From Circinella minor (taxonomy: Eukaryota > Mucoromycota > Mucoromycetes > Mucorales > Lichtheimiaceae), in contig JAEPRB010000236.1 of the NCBI GenBank assembly GCA_016758965.1, forward strand, positions 1 to 61,672: 61,672 nucleotides of DNA, read 5' to 3'. A program made the translations under genes and the position numbers. Positions 61,188 through 61,672 of this stretch are shown piece by piece. Within the stretch, counting starts at the first letter, position 1; every line of letters starts with the position of its first letter. The notes beneath the pieces were generated by a model. It saw nothing but the letters and a program-made list of their open reading frames with translations. It was not told the DNA's origin and did no database searches.

Positions 61188-61504
61188 CAGTTAAACCCCG
61201 TTTTTAACACTCCCGCTTTTCGCACACCCCCGCTTTTTGCACTTTGCACACCTTCAGAAGGACTGTGCAAAATCCCACTTGTATCTATACTTATGCTGAG
61301 ATGAAATAAGACCAGTAATATTAGACCATTTTTATAGTTTTTATAGTCAGTAACTTTTCACATCCATCAATATACTAATAATAGCTGCCAGATTAATGGC
61401 TACTCTATTTTCCTTCCTTTTTCCGCCCCCGATTTTTGCATGCCCCCGCTTTTTGCATACCTCTTGGCCTAAATCCCACTTGTGCAAAAAACGGGGTTCG
61501 ACTG
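61188..61504. mobile_element. 317-bp Tigger/pogo-like MITE
   Basis: The left end CAGTTAAACCCCGTTTTT and the inverted right end CAGTCGAACCCCGTTTTTT match at all but two adjacent positions. Both are flanked by TA (61186-61187 and 61505-61506), the target duplication of the Tc1/mariner superfamily. The CAGT(T/C)xAACCCCG terminus is characteristic of Tigger/pogo relatives. Inside, CCCCCGCTTTTTGCA-like blocks and AATCCCACTTGT occur near both ends. No transposase frame is present. A truncated relative lies at 14783-14811. Confidence 0.8.
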
Positions 61505-61672
61505 TACTACTAAATTCCAGTATCGTAGATCTCTTTTTTAGCTCAATCCCACTAAACAATTCATCAATGAAAGTATATAACGACATTTCACTATCATCTG
61601 ACCACAAAGCAGTTCAACTCACATACAGTGATACCATCCCTGAAATAACTACAACCACTCGTCCAATGTGGC
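61505..61672. other. window end, no gene recognised
   Basis: 168 bp after the MITE. No feature I can support. Confidence 0.4.

Overview
The window looks like nuclear DNA of an early-diverging filamentous fungus, most likely Mucoromycota/Mucorales. The evidence is very AT-rich intergenic DNA with long A/T homopolymers, genes split by many short GT-AG introns (about 30-230 bp), pyrimidine-rich 3' splice sites, very short exons, and proteins of recognisable fungal type. I cannot name a species. Introns were placed by eye from GT/AG sites and reading-frame continuity. For eight of the nine fully contained multi-exon genes every exon joint keeps the frame. The exception is one joint in the fatty-acid transporter gene.

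Layout. 0-9.5 kb is a dense housekeeping block: the 5' part of an unknown low-complexity gene (-), a LYR-motif ETF regulator (ETFRF1/LYRM5 type, -), ribosomal proteins uS12/RPS23 (-) and eL36/RPL36 (+), an unknown 528-residue Cys/Trp-rich protein (-), and mitochondrial ATP synthase OSCP/ATP5 (-). 9.5-24.7 kb is an accessory, gene-poor stretch. It holds one intact intronless HET-domain gene, a decayed membrane-type gene with a duplicated 3' end, a five-copy ~227-bp tandem array, a broken F-box/LRR gene and a single-exon copy of a DRS1/DDX27 RNA helicase. 25-29.5 kb has a D-2-hydroxyacid dehydrogenase (+) convergent with a gene for a degenerate, Tribbles-like pseudokinase (-). 29.5-45 kb is mostly non-coding, with QCR8 (complex III), a nucleotide-sugar/triose-phosphate-type transporter and scattered gene remnants. 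45.2-53.3 kb is one 22-exon gene for the THADA/Trm732 tRNA-methylation cofactor (about 1,978 residues). 53.4-57 kb holds a 701-bp transposon-like element with terminal repeats and a decayed Ty3/gypsy integrase. 58.1-61 kb is a FAT1-type very-long-chain acyl-CoA synthetase/fatty acid transporter, followed by a 317-bp Tigger/pogo-like MITE.

Functional themes. Three genes serve mitochondrial energy metabolism (ETFRF1-like, ATP5, QCR8), two encode ribosomal proteins, and one supports tRNA modification. Eukaryotic genes are transcribed singly, so closeness here does not imply operons. The highly expressed genes (RPS23, RPL36, ATP5, QCR8) use C-ending codons strongly and stand out from the AT-ending codon use of their neighbours. 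The most unusual items are the pseudokinase, the terminal-repeat element at 54.5 kb, the satellite array next to a decayed gene, and the lone helicase exon.
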